Source: JAWXUT01 sp044426075
GTDB lineage: Bacteria > Bacillota > Clostridia > Christensenellales > DTU072
Length of the DNA stretch: 16,583 nucleotides
Direction of reading: 5' to 3'
Assembly: GCA_044426075.1 (NCBI GenBank)
Contig: JAWXUT010000029.1
Coordinates: forward strand, 1 to 16,583
This document shows positions 7,286 through 14,036 of the stretch, piece by piece (the stretch's first letter is position 1; every line of letters starts with the position of its first letter). A program made the translations under genes and the position numbers. The notes beneath the pieces were generated by a model. That model ran no database searches and was not told the DNA's origin. It worked only from the letters and a program-made list of their open reading frames with translations.

Positions 7286-7315
7286 CTACAAATGCTGTGG
7301 GTGCAAGATGATTTG

Positions 7316-7828
7316 CTATTCTTCTGTTACAAAAGTGATGCTTGCCATAACTTGAGGGTCAGCTGGTTTGTCGCTGTAGTTTGTTTTAACGTTTGCGATT
7401 GCGTCAACTGTTTCAATTCCGCTTACAACTGCGCCGAAGCTAGCATATTGTCCGTCTAAAAAGGTTGCATCTGCGTGGCAAATGAAAAATTGTGATGATG
7501 CTGAGTTTAGCATTTGGCTGCGTGCCATAGAGATAACTCCGCGTTTGTGTGAAATTGGGTTTTTGTGACCATTTGATGCGAATTCGCCGTGAACGTGGTC
7601 TTTGCTTCCGCCCATACCAGTGCCTTGTGGGTCACCGCCTTGAATCATAAATCCTTTTATAACTCTGTGGAAGATTAGCCCGTTGTAGAAGTTTTCTGAT
7701 ACAAGTTTTTTGAAGTTTGCAACAGTTTTTGGTGCAGCGATTGCATCTAGTGCAACAACGATTTCTGCGCCTGAAGCCATAGTGATTTTGATTATATCGG
7801 TTGGTGTTTTGCTTGCAATGTAGCTCAT
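7316..7828 (-). CDS. Cyclophilin-type peptidyl-prolyl cis-trans isomerase
   Basis: Single-domain cytosolic cyclophilin of 170 aa that speeds cis-trans isomerisation of prolyl bonds during protein folding. The core motif FHRVIKGFMIQGGDP spans 53-67, with catalytic Arg55, Phe60 and Gln63 at the same spacing as in classical cyclophilins. GVISMARS (97-104), SASSQFFI (109-116) and FLDGQYASFG (123-132) follow. The Trp that binds cyclosporin in eukaryotic enzymes is Phe123 here, as in many bacterial forms. No signal peptide or lipobox is present. The start has a strong AAGGAGG site 6 bases before the ATG. It is a single-gene unit with its own promoter (7919-7946) and an 84-base leader. The next gene upstream, the phosphoglycerate mutase, is divergent. 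Confidence 0.96.
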   Translation of the reverse strand: MSYIASKTPTDIIKITMASGAEIVVALDAIAAPKTVANFKKLVSENFYNGLIFHRVIKGFMIQGGDPQGTGMGGSKDHVHGEFASNGHKNPISHKRGVISMARSQMLNSASSQFFICHADATFLDGQYASFGAVVSGIETVDAIANVKTNYSDKPADPQVMASITFVTEE

Positions 7829-7912
7829 AAGAGCCTCCTTAATAATTTTATTTGTGCTAACCCTGCGGGTTGGTGTGAAGAAGTAATAGTTTTTTAATTC
7901 TTCATTGGCACG
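7829..7912 (-). promoter_or_regulatory. Structured leader of the cyclophilin gene
   Basis: Predicted 84-base 5' leader. GAAGAA (7877-7882) can pair with TTCTTC (7898-7903), and AACCC (7859-7863) with GGGTT (7867-7871). Both stems are short. I do not recognise a known riboswitch class. Confidence 0.3.
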
Positions 7913-7918
7913 TCTTAT

Positions 7919-7946
7919 ATTATATCACATAAAAGCGTTTTGTAAA
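7919..7946 (-). promoter_or_regulatory. Predicted promoter of the cyclophilin gene
   Basis: On the minus strand, TTTACA (7941-7946), a 16-bp spacer and a perfect TATAAT (7919-7924); predicted start near 7912. Confidence 0.65.
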
Positions 7947-8037
7947 GTATATGCGACAAAATTAGTTGCAAAAAGCGCAAGGGGTTGGATAAATTGGTGG
8001 AAAATTTGGGATAAATGGGATATTGTTGTTCAAATTT

Positions 8038-8066
8038 TTGACAAGTAAAGATGTATAGGTTATAAT
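8038..8066 (+). promoter_or_regulatory. Perfect-consensus promoter of the apgM-alaS operon, predicted leaderless
   Basis: TTGACA (8038-8043), a 17-bp spacer and TATAAT (8061-8066) match the sigma-A consensus at all twelve positions. Six bases (ATAAAT) then separate the -10 box from the ATG at 8073, so +1 should be the A of the start codon. No Shine-Dalgarno sequence is present before the ATG. Confidence 0.8.
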
Positions 8067-8072
8067 ATAAAT

Positions 8073-9260
8073 ATGAAATATTTAGTATTGTTAGGGGACG
8101 GCATGGCCGACAGACCCGTAAAAGAACTTCAAGATAGCACTCCACTTGAGCGCGCAAAGAAGCCACACATAGACGCGCTAGCACAAAAAGCGGTGCAATA
8201 TGGCACGGTGCAAACGGTCCCAAAGGGATTTAAACCGGGCAGTGATGTAGCAAACTTATCTGCAATGGGATACAGACCCGAGGAGTATTATAGTGGAAGA
8301 AGTCCGCTAGAGGCGTTGAGCATTGGCATCAAAATGGCAGACAGCGATGTTGCAATTAGATGTAATTTGGTTACAATTGCAGCAGACACAATGGTTGACT
8401 ACAGTGCGGGCGAGATAACAACAGCAGAATCAAACGAGTTAATTAGCAGTGTTGCAGCAGCATTAAATGACAGCGTTGTGCAATTTTATGCGGGCGTAAG
8501 TTATAGGCATTGTTTGATTGTAAAAAATGGAACATTGGCAACTGACTTAACTCCACCCCACGACATAACGGGGCGCAAAATAGCAGAATATATGCCAAAA
8601 GGCGAGGGCGCAGAGCAATATATGGCGTTAATGGCTAAGGCAAAAGCAATATTGAGCACGCACCCAGTAAATTTAAAGCGCATAGCAGAAGGCAAAAATC
8701 CTGCAACCGATGTATGGTTTTGGGGAGCTGGAAGCAAGCCAAAGTTGGATTCATTTAAATCTAAGTATGGCGTAAGCGGAGCAGTAATCAGTGCGGTTGA
8801 CTTATTAAAAGGCATAGCGATTGGTGCAGAAATGCAAGCACCCGATGTAATGGGGGCAACTGGCACTATTCACACCAATTATAAAGGCAAGGTGCAAGCG
8901 GTTATTGATTGCTACAAAAGCGGTGTAGAATATGTATATTTACACGTAGAAGCACCCGATGAATGCGGTCATCAAGGCGATATTTGTGGCAAAGTTTCGG
9001 CAATTGAAATGCTAGATACAATGCTTGCGGGCATACTTGAATATTTGGTAAATTGTGGTGAAGACTACGTAATAGCAGTGCTTCCCGACCACTACACACC
9101 ACTATGTATCCGCACACACAGTTCCGAACCTGTGCCATATCTAGTTTACAAAAGTTTCAACGAAGGCGTAGGAATCCCCACATATACAGAAAAAAATGTG
9201 GCTTGCGGCGTGGCACTAAATGAAGGTGTCGACATTATTAAGATTATGTTAGAGAGGTAA
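8073..9260 (+). CDS. apgM: Cofactor-independent phosphoglycerate mutase, archaeal type
   Basis: Converts 3-phosphoglycerate to 2-phosphoglycerate in glycolysis/gluconeogenesis. It belongs to the archaeal-type (aPGM) branch of the alkaline phosphatase superfamily, not to the larger GpmI type. Metal and catalytic positions appear in the expected order: Asp9 (LLGDGMADRP), Ser57 (KPGSDVANLSAMGY, the likely phosphoserine), Asp296 and His300 (HVEAPDECGHQGD), Asp339-His340 (LPDHYTP) and His349 (IRTHSSEPVPYLVY). The length of 395 aa is normal. The start is fixed by the MKYLVLLGDG beginning typical of the family. It has no ribosome binding site and is predicted to be translated from a leaderless transcript. 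The alaS gene begins 5 bases after the stop, with its ribosome binding site inside the last codons, so the two form an operon. Related phosphonopyruvate decarboxylase-like annotations exist, but the motif set favours the mutase. Confidence 0.93.
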   Translation: MKYLVLLGDGMADRPVKELQDSTPLERAKKPHIDALAQKAVQYGTVQTVPKGFKPGSDVANLSAMGYRPEEYYSGRSPLEALSIGIKMADSDVAIRCNLVTIAADTMVDYSAGEITTAESNELISSVAAALNDSVVQFYAGVSYRHCLIVKNGTLATDLTPPHDITGRKIAEYMPKGEGAEQYMALMAKAKAILSTHPVNLKRIAEGKNPATDVWFWGAGSKPKLDSFKSKYGVSGAVISAVDLLKGIAIGAEMQAPDVMGATGTIHTNYKGKVQAVIDCYKSGVEYVYLHVEAPDECGHQGDICGKVSAIEMLDTMLAGILEYLVNCGEDYVIAVLPDHYTPLCIRTHSSEPVPYLVYKSFNEGVGIPTYTEKNVACGVALNEGVDIIKIMLER

Positions 9261-9265
9261 TATAT

Positions 9266-11041
9266 ATGATAACATCAAAAGAATTAAGGGCAAAATATTT
9301 AGACTTTTTTGCAAAAAACGGGCACTCAATAATTGCATCAGCATCACTTATTCCAGACAATGACCCAACTGTTTTGTTTACAACAGCGGGAATGCATCCA
9401 CTAGTTCCATATTTAATGGGCGCAAAACATCCTAATGGAAAAAGGCTTACAGATGTGCAAAAATGCGTTAGAACTGGCGACATAGATGAAGTTGGCGACG
9501 CTACTCACTGCACATTTTTTGAGATGCTTGGCAACTGGTCATTGGGAGACTATTTTAAAGAAGAGAGCATTACTTTTAGCTACAAGTTTTTAACTGAAGA
9601 GCTAAAAATAAATAAAGAAGACATTGCAGTTTCTGTATTTGAAGGCGACAGCGATTGTCCACGCGACGAAGTTTCTGCTGATAAATGGGCAGAGCTTGGC
9701 ATTGCACGCGAGCGCATTTTTTACCTACCTAAAAAGAACAACTGGTGGGGGCCTGCGGGCATCACAGGGCCTTGCGGACCAGATACTGAAATATTTATTG
9801 TAAGGGATGTTGAAGATTGCTGCGCTGATTGTTCACCAGCTTGCGATTGCGGAAAATATGTAGAAATTTGGAACAACGTATTTATGGAATACAACAAACA
9901 AGCAGACGGCACATTCTTGCCACTTGCAAGTAAAAATGTTGATACTGGTATGGGCTTAGAGCGTACAGTAGCTATGTTAAACGGAATGAGCACTGTTTAC
10001 GAAACCGATGTATTCGCTCCCGTACTAGCACTTTTGGATACCTATAACGCAGATAATAGCGAGGCTAGCGTAAAAGCTAAGCGCATAATATGCGACCATA
10101 TCCGCACCGCAACATTTATGTTAGGTGACGAGAAAGGCATTACACCAAGCAATGTAGACCAAGGATATATTTTGCGTAGATTGATAAGACGCAGTTTGCG
10201 TTATGCACGCAGTTTGAATATTGATAGCGCTGTGTTAAATGAGATCAGCACACTTTACATTGACTTCTATTGTGATGTTTATGAAGAGCTACAAAACAAC
10301 CGCATAAAGATTCTTGACGAGCTTAAAAAGGAAGTTGAGAAGTTTGCAGCAACACTTCAACAAGGTTTAAAAGAGTTTGAAAAGTTGCAAAAATATATTC
10401 AAAACAATCGCATAAGTGGTAAGGCAGCATTTAAGTTGTACGACACATTTGGCTTCCCAATTGAGATGACAGTTGAGCTTGCCTCAGACAACGGTATAAC
10501 TGTTGATATGGAAGGATATGCAGACTGCTTTAAGGCTCATCAATTGAAATCACAAGCGGGCGCGGAACAAAAATTTAAGGGCGGACTTGCGGACAACACA
10601 GAAGCCACTTCACGTTTGCACACCGCAACTCACTTGTTGCTAGCATCACTTAAAAAGGTGTTAGGTGACAGCGATATTCAACAAAAAGGCAGCAACATCA
10701 CCGCAGAGAGATTGCGTTTTGACTTTAACTTCTCTCGCCCTCTAACAAAAGATGAAATTTCTGCCGTTGAAGCCGAAGTTAATCGCGCAATCAACGACAA
10801 AGTTGCCGTTATCTGTGAAGAAATGCCAATTGAAGAAGCGCGCAATTCTGGTGCAACCGGAGTATTTGCAAGCAAATATCAAGATATCGTTAAAGTTTAC
10901 ACAATCGGCGATTACAGCAAAGAAATGTGTGGTGGCCCACACGCTTCCAACACTGCAGAACTAGGCGTTTTTAAAATTCAGAAAGAGCAGAGTAGTAGTA
11001 GTGGGGTTCGCAGAATCAAGGGCATATTAATTAATGAATAA
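9266..11041 (+). CDS. alaS: Alanyl-tRNA synthetase, short form without C-Ala
   Basis: Charges tRNA-Ala with alanine. The class II core is complete: TTAGMHPLVPYLMG (39-52), HCTFFEMLGNWSLGDYFK (81-98), GPCGPDTEIF (168-177) and motif 3 VDTGMGLERT (225-234). The tRNA-recognition helices (about 260-400) end in YDTFGFPIEMT (392-402). The editing domain has all four zinc ligands: His452 and His456 (HTATH), Cys555 and His559 (CGGPH). The protein ends at VRRIKGILINE, 591 aa against about 870 in most bacteria. It has no C-Ala/DHHA1 region, and only about 35 residues link the core to HTATH, so the usual beta-barrel (YAESGGQVGD-type) is missing too. A cysteine group (185, 186, 189, 193, 195) is inserted before EIWNNVFMEY and could bind a metal. 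Such short forms are known to me from some reduced lineages. The AGAGAGG site lies 8 bases before the ATG. Whether it is the only AlaRS of the cell is unknown. Confidence 0.92.
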   Translation: MITSKELRAKYLDFFAKNGHSIIASASLIPDNDPTVLFTTAGMHPLVPYLMGAKHPNGKRLTDVQKCVRTGDIDEVGDATHCTFFEMLGNWSLGDYFKEESITFSYKFLTEELKINKEDIAVSVFEGDSDCPRDEVSADKWAELGIARERIFYLPKKNNWWGPAGITGPCGPDTEIFIVRDVEDCCADCSPACDCGKYVEIWNNVFMEYNKQADGTFLPLASKNVDTGMGLERTVAMLNGMSTVYETDVFAPVLALLDTYNADNSEASVKAKRIICDHIRTATFMLGDEKGITPSNVDQGYILRRLIRRSLRYARSLNIDSAVLNEISTLYIDFYCDVYEELQNNRIKILDELKKEVEKFAATLQQGLKEFEKLQKYIQNNRISGKAAFKLYDTFGFPIEMTVELASDNGITVDMEGYADCFKAHQLKSQAGAEQKFKGGLADNTEATSRLHTATHLLLASLKKVLGDSDIQQKGSNITAERLRFDFNFSRPLTKDEISAVEAEVNRAINDKVAVICEEMPIEEARNSGATGVFASKYQDIVKVYTIGDYSKEMCGGPHASNTAELGVFKIQKEQSSSSGVRRIKGILINE

Positions 11042-11110
11042 TGAAAAATTAAGGATTAAACTATAATATCACAATAATTTTCATTTACGATAATATCTAT
11101 ATTAAATAGG

Positions 11111-11159
11111 CAAACGGAGTTCGGGCAATGTGTTTTTTGTCGCGCTCCGTTTGTTTCGT
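11111..11159 (+). terminator. Possible terminator after alaS
   Basis: CAAACGGAG (11111-11119) pairs perfectly with CTCCGTTTG (11145-11153) around a 25-base loop and is followed by a T-rich tail interrupted by C and G. It sits 70 bases after the alaS stop and 26 bases before the MATE start codon. It could be a terminator or a leader hairpin of the MATE operon; the long loop and imperfect T run weaken the call. I found no convincing promoter between alaS and the MATE gene. Confidence 0.4.
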
Positions 11160-11179
11160 TAAGTACTAAAGAGGTTTAA

Positions 11180-12535
11180 ATGAAACACACTTTTACTGAG
11201 GGAAGCATTGTAAAATCCCTCATAAAATTTGCAATTCCGCTCATATGCGCTAGCGCCCTACAACAGTTGTATGTGTGGGTTGATGCGCTTATGGTTGGCA
11301 ATCTGTTAGGGGAGGCATATCTTGCGGGCGTGGGTGCAATTGCATCTATTGACCTAGTTATGGTTAGCACGATTTCGGGGTTTGTAATTGGCGGAACAAT
11401 TGTTGTGGCTAGGCTCAGTGGAGAGAAAAAAGAGAGTGAATTTCGCACAATAACCTCGTCATTTTTCTTGTTTATGGTGTGCACTTTTGCGGTAATTGGT
11501 GGCATTGGATGCGCTGTTACCCGCCCCCTTCTTGTGCTGTTAAACACCCCAGAAGCTATATTAGAAATATCCATACAGTACTTGCGAATTATCTTTTTAG
11601 GCGTGCCTTTTGTTGCGGGATACAATGTGCTTGCGGGCGTGCTCCGTGGCGTTGGTGATAGCAAGATTGGAATGTATGCGCTAGTGGTTGCAATACTCAT
11701 TAATCTGGGGTTAAATCCGCTATTTATTTTGGTGTTTAATTGGGGGATAACGGGCGTTGCAGTTGCCACTGTTATAAGCCAAGCAGTGTCACTTTTGTTG
11801 GTTATTATTTACACAGAAAAGAAGTTTAAGTATTTGGCAGTGCGCCTAAAAGCGTGCTATTTAAAATGGAAACCACTTGTTATGGTTGTAAAAAAAGGCG
11901 TGCCTTTAGCTATGCAAATGTCGCTAGTTGCGGTGGGTTCTGTGGTGCTGCAAAGCGTTATGAATTCGTTTGGATATGAGGTTGTAACGGGCATCACAAC
12001 GGCATATAAAGTGGATTATATGATACTACTTATTGTGGTAAACACAGCGGACTCAATTTCGGTTTTCGTATCCCAAAACATTGGGGCGGGTAACCCAAAA
12101 CGCGCACTTCGTGGCACATTTGTGGGCACTGGAATTGTGGTAGCGGCATCCCTTTTTACCACACTTATTGTTGTGCTGTTTGGGGCAAGTTTCTTGAGGA
12201 TGTTCGGGCTTAGCGAGACGATTGTGGATATTGGCGCAACGTTCTTTATTTTAAATGGCAGCTTCTATGCACTGTACGGACTTTACGAGAGTGGCATAGC
12301 TTACTTGCAAGGCGAAGGTCGGGTTGTTATGGCTAGTGTGATTGCGCTATTAACTATGGTGTTTAGGATAGTTATGTCGTACGCTCTATGCGATATTGTA
12401 GGCTGGAAAATTATTTCTTATGCCGAGGTAAGCTGTTGGGCTTTTGGCGTGATATTGGTTGTTGTATTGGGTGCAATTACAATGAAAAAACATAAAAATT
12501 TATTCTGCAAAACTGTAGAAAACAAGCGTATATAA
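11180..12535 (+). CDS. MATE-family multidrug/toxin efflux transporter
   Basis: Twelve-helix inner-membrane antiporter of the MATE family, which exports cationic drugs or metabolites using a sodium or proton gradient. The 451 residues form two homologous six-helix halves (about 10-215 and 230-435). Family signposts: IPLICASALQQLYVWVDALMVG (about 19-40, helix 1), the VLRGVGDSK loop (154-162) and NLGLNPLFI (175-183) in the first half, and QNIGAGNPKRA (299-309) plus YLQGEGR (375-381) in the second. The charged loop YTEKKFKYLAVR (211-222) separates the halves. The start has a GAGG site 5 bases upstream. The gene for a membrane-anchored MBL-fold protein follows after 11 bases. The substrate cannot be read from sequence. 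Confidence 0.95.
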   Translation: MKHTFTEGSIVKSLIKFAIPLICASALQQLYVWVDALMVGNLLGEAYLAGVGAIASIDLVMVSTISGFVIGGTIVVARLSGEKKESEFRTITSSFFLFMVCTFAVIGGIGCAVTRPLLVLLNTPEAILEISIQYLRIIFLGVPFVAGYNVLAGVLRGVGDSKIGMYALVVAILINLGLNPLFILVFNWGITGVAVATVISQAVSLLLVIIYTEKKFKYLAVRLKACYLKWKPLVMVVKKGVPLAMQMSLVAVGSVVLQSVMNSFGYEVVTGITTAYKVDYMILLIVVNTADSISVFVSQNIGAGNPKRALRGTFVGTGIVVAASLFTTLIVVLFGASFLRMFGLSETIVDIGATFFILNGSFYALYGLYESGIAYLQGEGRVVMASVIALLTMVFRIVMSYALCDIVGWKIISYAEVSCWAFGVILVVVLGAITMKKHKNLFCKTVENKRI

Positions 12536-12546
12536 AGGGGGAATAT

Positions 12547-13632
12547 ATGGCGAATAGAAAAACAATATTCAGAGGTAAAAATGCGAATATTAAGCTTATA
12601 GCATTGGTTCTTGTAATAGTTATTGCGGCTATATTTGTGCTGTTTGGTGAGGATATTATTGGTACAAAAACAAACAGCGATACAGAAACGGGAGGCGTGA
12701 CTTCTTATACAACTACAGACCCCGCCCCTAGCAGTGGCGTTGTTGATTTAGATGACTCCACTTTTAGCGTGCATTTTGTGGATATTGGGCAAGGTGATGC
12801 CATTGTTGTGCGCTTGCCAGACGGCGTTGATATCATTGTTGATGCGGGCAGTGGCACAAATGAAAGTTCTGCTACAACTGACGACTATTTGGCTTATTTA
12901 TCTGCAATTGATATCGGCACAATAGACTATATGATAATCACCCACGCCCACAGTGACCATATGAATATGGCAGACAATGTGCTTACGATGTTTGATGTAG
13001 AAAATATCTATTTTAATGACTATGACACCGAGCCTACAACAAATTATTATCAAGAATTTTTAACCGCTGTAGACAAAGAAGGTGCTAATATTGAGCGATT
13101 TGATGAAGACGGCGATATTTATGTTATTGAGTCGGCTGAGGGCGCAGAAGAGGAATACACCGTTACTATTTTTGCACCTGGATATGATAGAGACAGCAAT
13201 ACAAATAACAATTCGCCTTTTATTTTGGTGGAATATGCGGGCAGAAGTCTGCTTTTAACTGGTGATGCAGAAGTGGAAGCGGAAGAGTGGTTTATTGAAT
13301 ACTGCCAAGCAAACAAAATTGAAATCAATATCGATTTATTAAAGGTTGGGCATCACGGATCGTCCACCAGTTCTAGCCAAGCGTTTATAGAATTTATAGA
13401 CCCCGAATATGGCGTTATTTCAAGCGGAGCGGGCAACAGCTACGGCCACCCAACTGCAGAAACAATGGCGACGCTAGCAGCCTATGGCGTGGCTACATAT
13501 CGCACCGATACACACGGCGATGTTGTGTTTGTTGTAGACTCCGAAGGCAACTTTGTTTTTATGGTGCAAAATGCCGTTTCTGCCGAAAATAACACCGCAA
13601 ATTTTGAGGAATATATGGTTGAAATAAGCTAA
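12547..13632 (+). CDS. Membrane-anchored ComEC-like MBL-fold hydrolase
   Basis: Metallo-beta-lactamase-fold protein resembling the C-terminal domain of ComEC/Rec2. An N-terminal hydrophobic segment (about 16-34) after a basic start anchors or exports it. A Ser/Thr-rich linker (35-70) follows, then the MBL domain. Motifs: HFVDIGQGDAIVV (76-88), THAHSDH (132-138, metal-binding), TGD (238-240), VGHHGSS (267-273) and SYGHP (298-302). In ComEC this domain is thought to act on DNA, but stand-alone family members have varied or unknown substrates, so only an extracytoplasmic metal-dependent hydrolase can be supported. There is no lipobox. The AAGGGGG site lies 7 bases before the ATG. Second gene of the MATE operon, followed closely by a strong terminator. 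The tail (341-361) is acidic and lies outside the fold. Confidence 0.92.
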   Translation: MANRKTIFRGKNANIKLIALVLVIVIAAIFVLFGEDIIGTKTNSDTETGGVTSYTTTDPAPSSGVVDLDDSTFSVHFVDIGQGDAIVVRLPDGVDIIVDAGSGTNESSATTDDYLAYLSAIDIGTIDYMIITHAHSDHMNMADNVLTMFDVENIYFNDYDTEPTTNYYQEFLTAVDKEGANIERFDEDGDIYVIESAEGAEEEYTVTIFAPGYDRDSNTNNNSPFILVEYAGRSLLLTGDAEVEAEEWFIEYCQANKIEINIDLLKVGHHGSSTSSSQAFIEFIDPEYGVISSGAGNSYGHPTAETMATLAAYGVATYRTDTHGDVVFVVDSEGNFVFMVQNAVSAENNTANFEEYMVEIS

Positions 13633-13660
13633 AAACAACATCACAAATTTCAAAATCTAC

Positions 13661-13691
13661 AAAAAGCGACAGCGCAAGATGTCGCTTTTTT
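13661..13691 (+). terminator. Rho-independent terminator of the MATE/MBL operon
   Basis: An 11-bp perfect stem (13661-13671 with 13680-13690, core AGCGACA/TGTCGCT) has an 8-base loop and a run of six T residues at 13686-13691. It starts 28 bases after the stop codon. Confidence 0.9.
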
Positions 13692-13928
13692 GATGCTTTT
13701 ATGCGTCGGTTTTGTGAACGCGGAGTGAAAGCGGCGGGGTGAGTTGCTCCCTTAAGAATAATTTTAGTAAATAGCAAAAATAACTATTTGCAATGCGGCT
13801 TTTGTCGGGGTGCTGTTTTTGGTCTAATTTGGCCAATAATTGCGCGAAATTAGGCGGTTTTAGGTGAATTTCAGCAAATGCTTAAAATAGGTTATGTCAA
13901 TACAATAAATTATATAAAAAGAAAAGTA
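13692..13928. other. Gene-free region with possible RNA structure
   Basis: No coding region is supported between the terminator and the lipoprotein promoter. Visible structure: AAATAG...CTATTT around 13770-13787, and a 9-bp stem with one G-T pair (13822-13830 with 13847-13855, core CTAATTT/AAATTAG) around a 16-base loop. The stretch 13701-13760 is more GC-rich than its surroundings. No known RNA family is recognised. Confidence 0.3.
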
Positions 13929-13933
13929 TTGAC
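13896..13933. promoter_or_regulatory. Inverted repeat overlapping the lipoprotein -35 box
   Basis: GTCAATAC (13896-13903) and GTATTGAC (13926-13933) are perfect 8-bp inverted repeats with centres 30 bp apart, about three helical turns. The right half contains most of the -35 hexamer, so a regulator bound to both halves could repress the promoter. This is inference from symmetry only. Confidence 0.35.
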
Positions 13934-13957
13934 TTTAACTTATATATATAATACAAT
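13929..13957 (+). promoter_or_regulatory. Promoter of the large lipoprotein gene
   Basis: TTGACT (13929-13934), a 17-bp spacer and TACAAT (13952-13957). The predicted start near 13964 gives a leader of about 73 bases. ATCGCT (13967-13972) and AGCGAT (13984-13989) form a hairpin at its very 5' end, a position that can protect mRNA. Confidence 0.65.
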
Positions 13958-14036
13958 GTTTATGTTATCGCTTGAACAGAACGAGCGATTTCAGCAAAAA
14001 ACCAACAAAAAAATGTCTTTCCCAAGGAGGCAAAAA

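Larger units (their letters stand above)
6888..7315. other. Intergenic region between convergent genes
   Basis: No gene is seen in these 428 bases. They contain an ACAATTG...CAATTGT inverted repeat (6901-6925), the terminator at 6944-6975, an AT-rich stretch, the 17-base repeat at 7079-7095 and the inverted-repeat element at 7143-7285. The region separates the HD gene (plus) from the cyclophilin gene (minus), so its hairpins could stop transcription from both sides. Confidence 0.6.

Noticed and set aside
11042..11179. T-box or other riboswitch near alaS
   Set aside because: alaS is the second gene of a leaderless operon and has no long leader; no T-box consensus is seen before it or in the region after it.
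11176..11769. 197-codon open frame on the minus strand
   Set aside because: Antisense shadow of the MATE gene; Ser/Thr/Pro-rich composition typical of a reverse-complemented membrane protein.
13947..13952. TATAAT as -10 box of the lipoprotein promoter
   Set aside because: Only 12 bp separate it from TTGACT; TACAAT at 13952-13957 has the correct 17-bp spacing.
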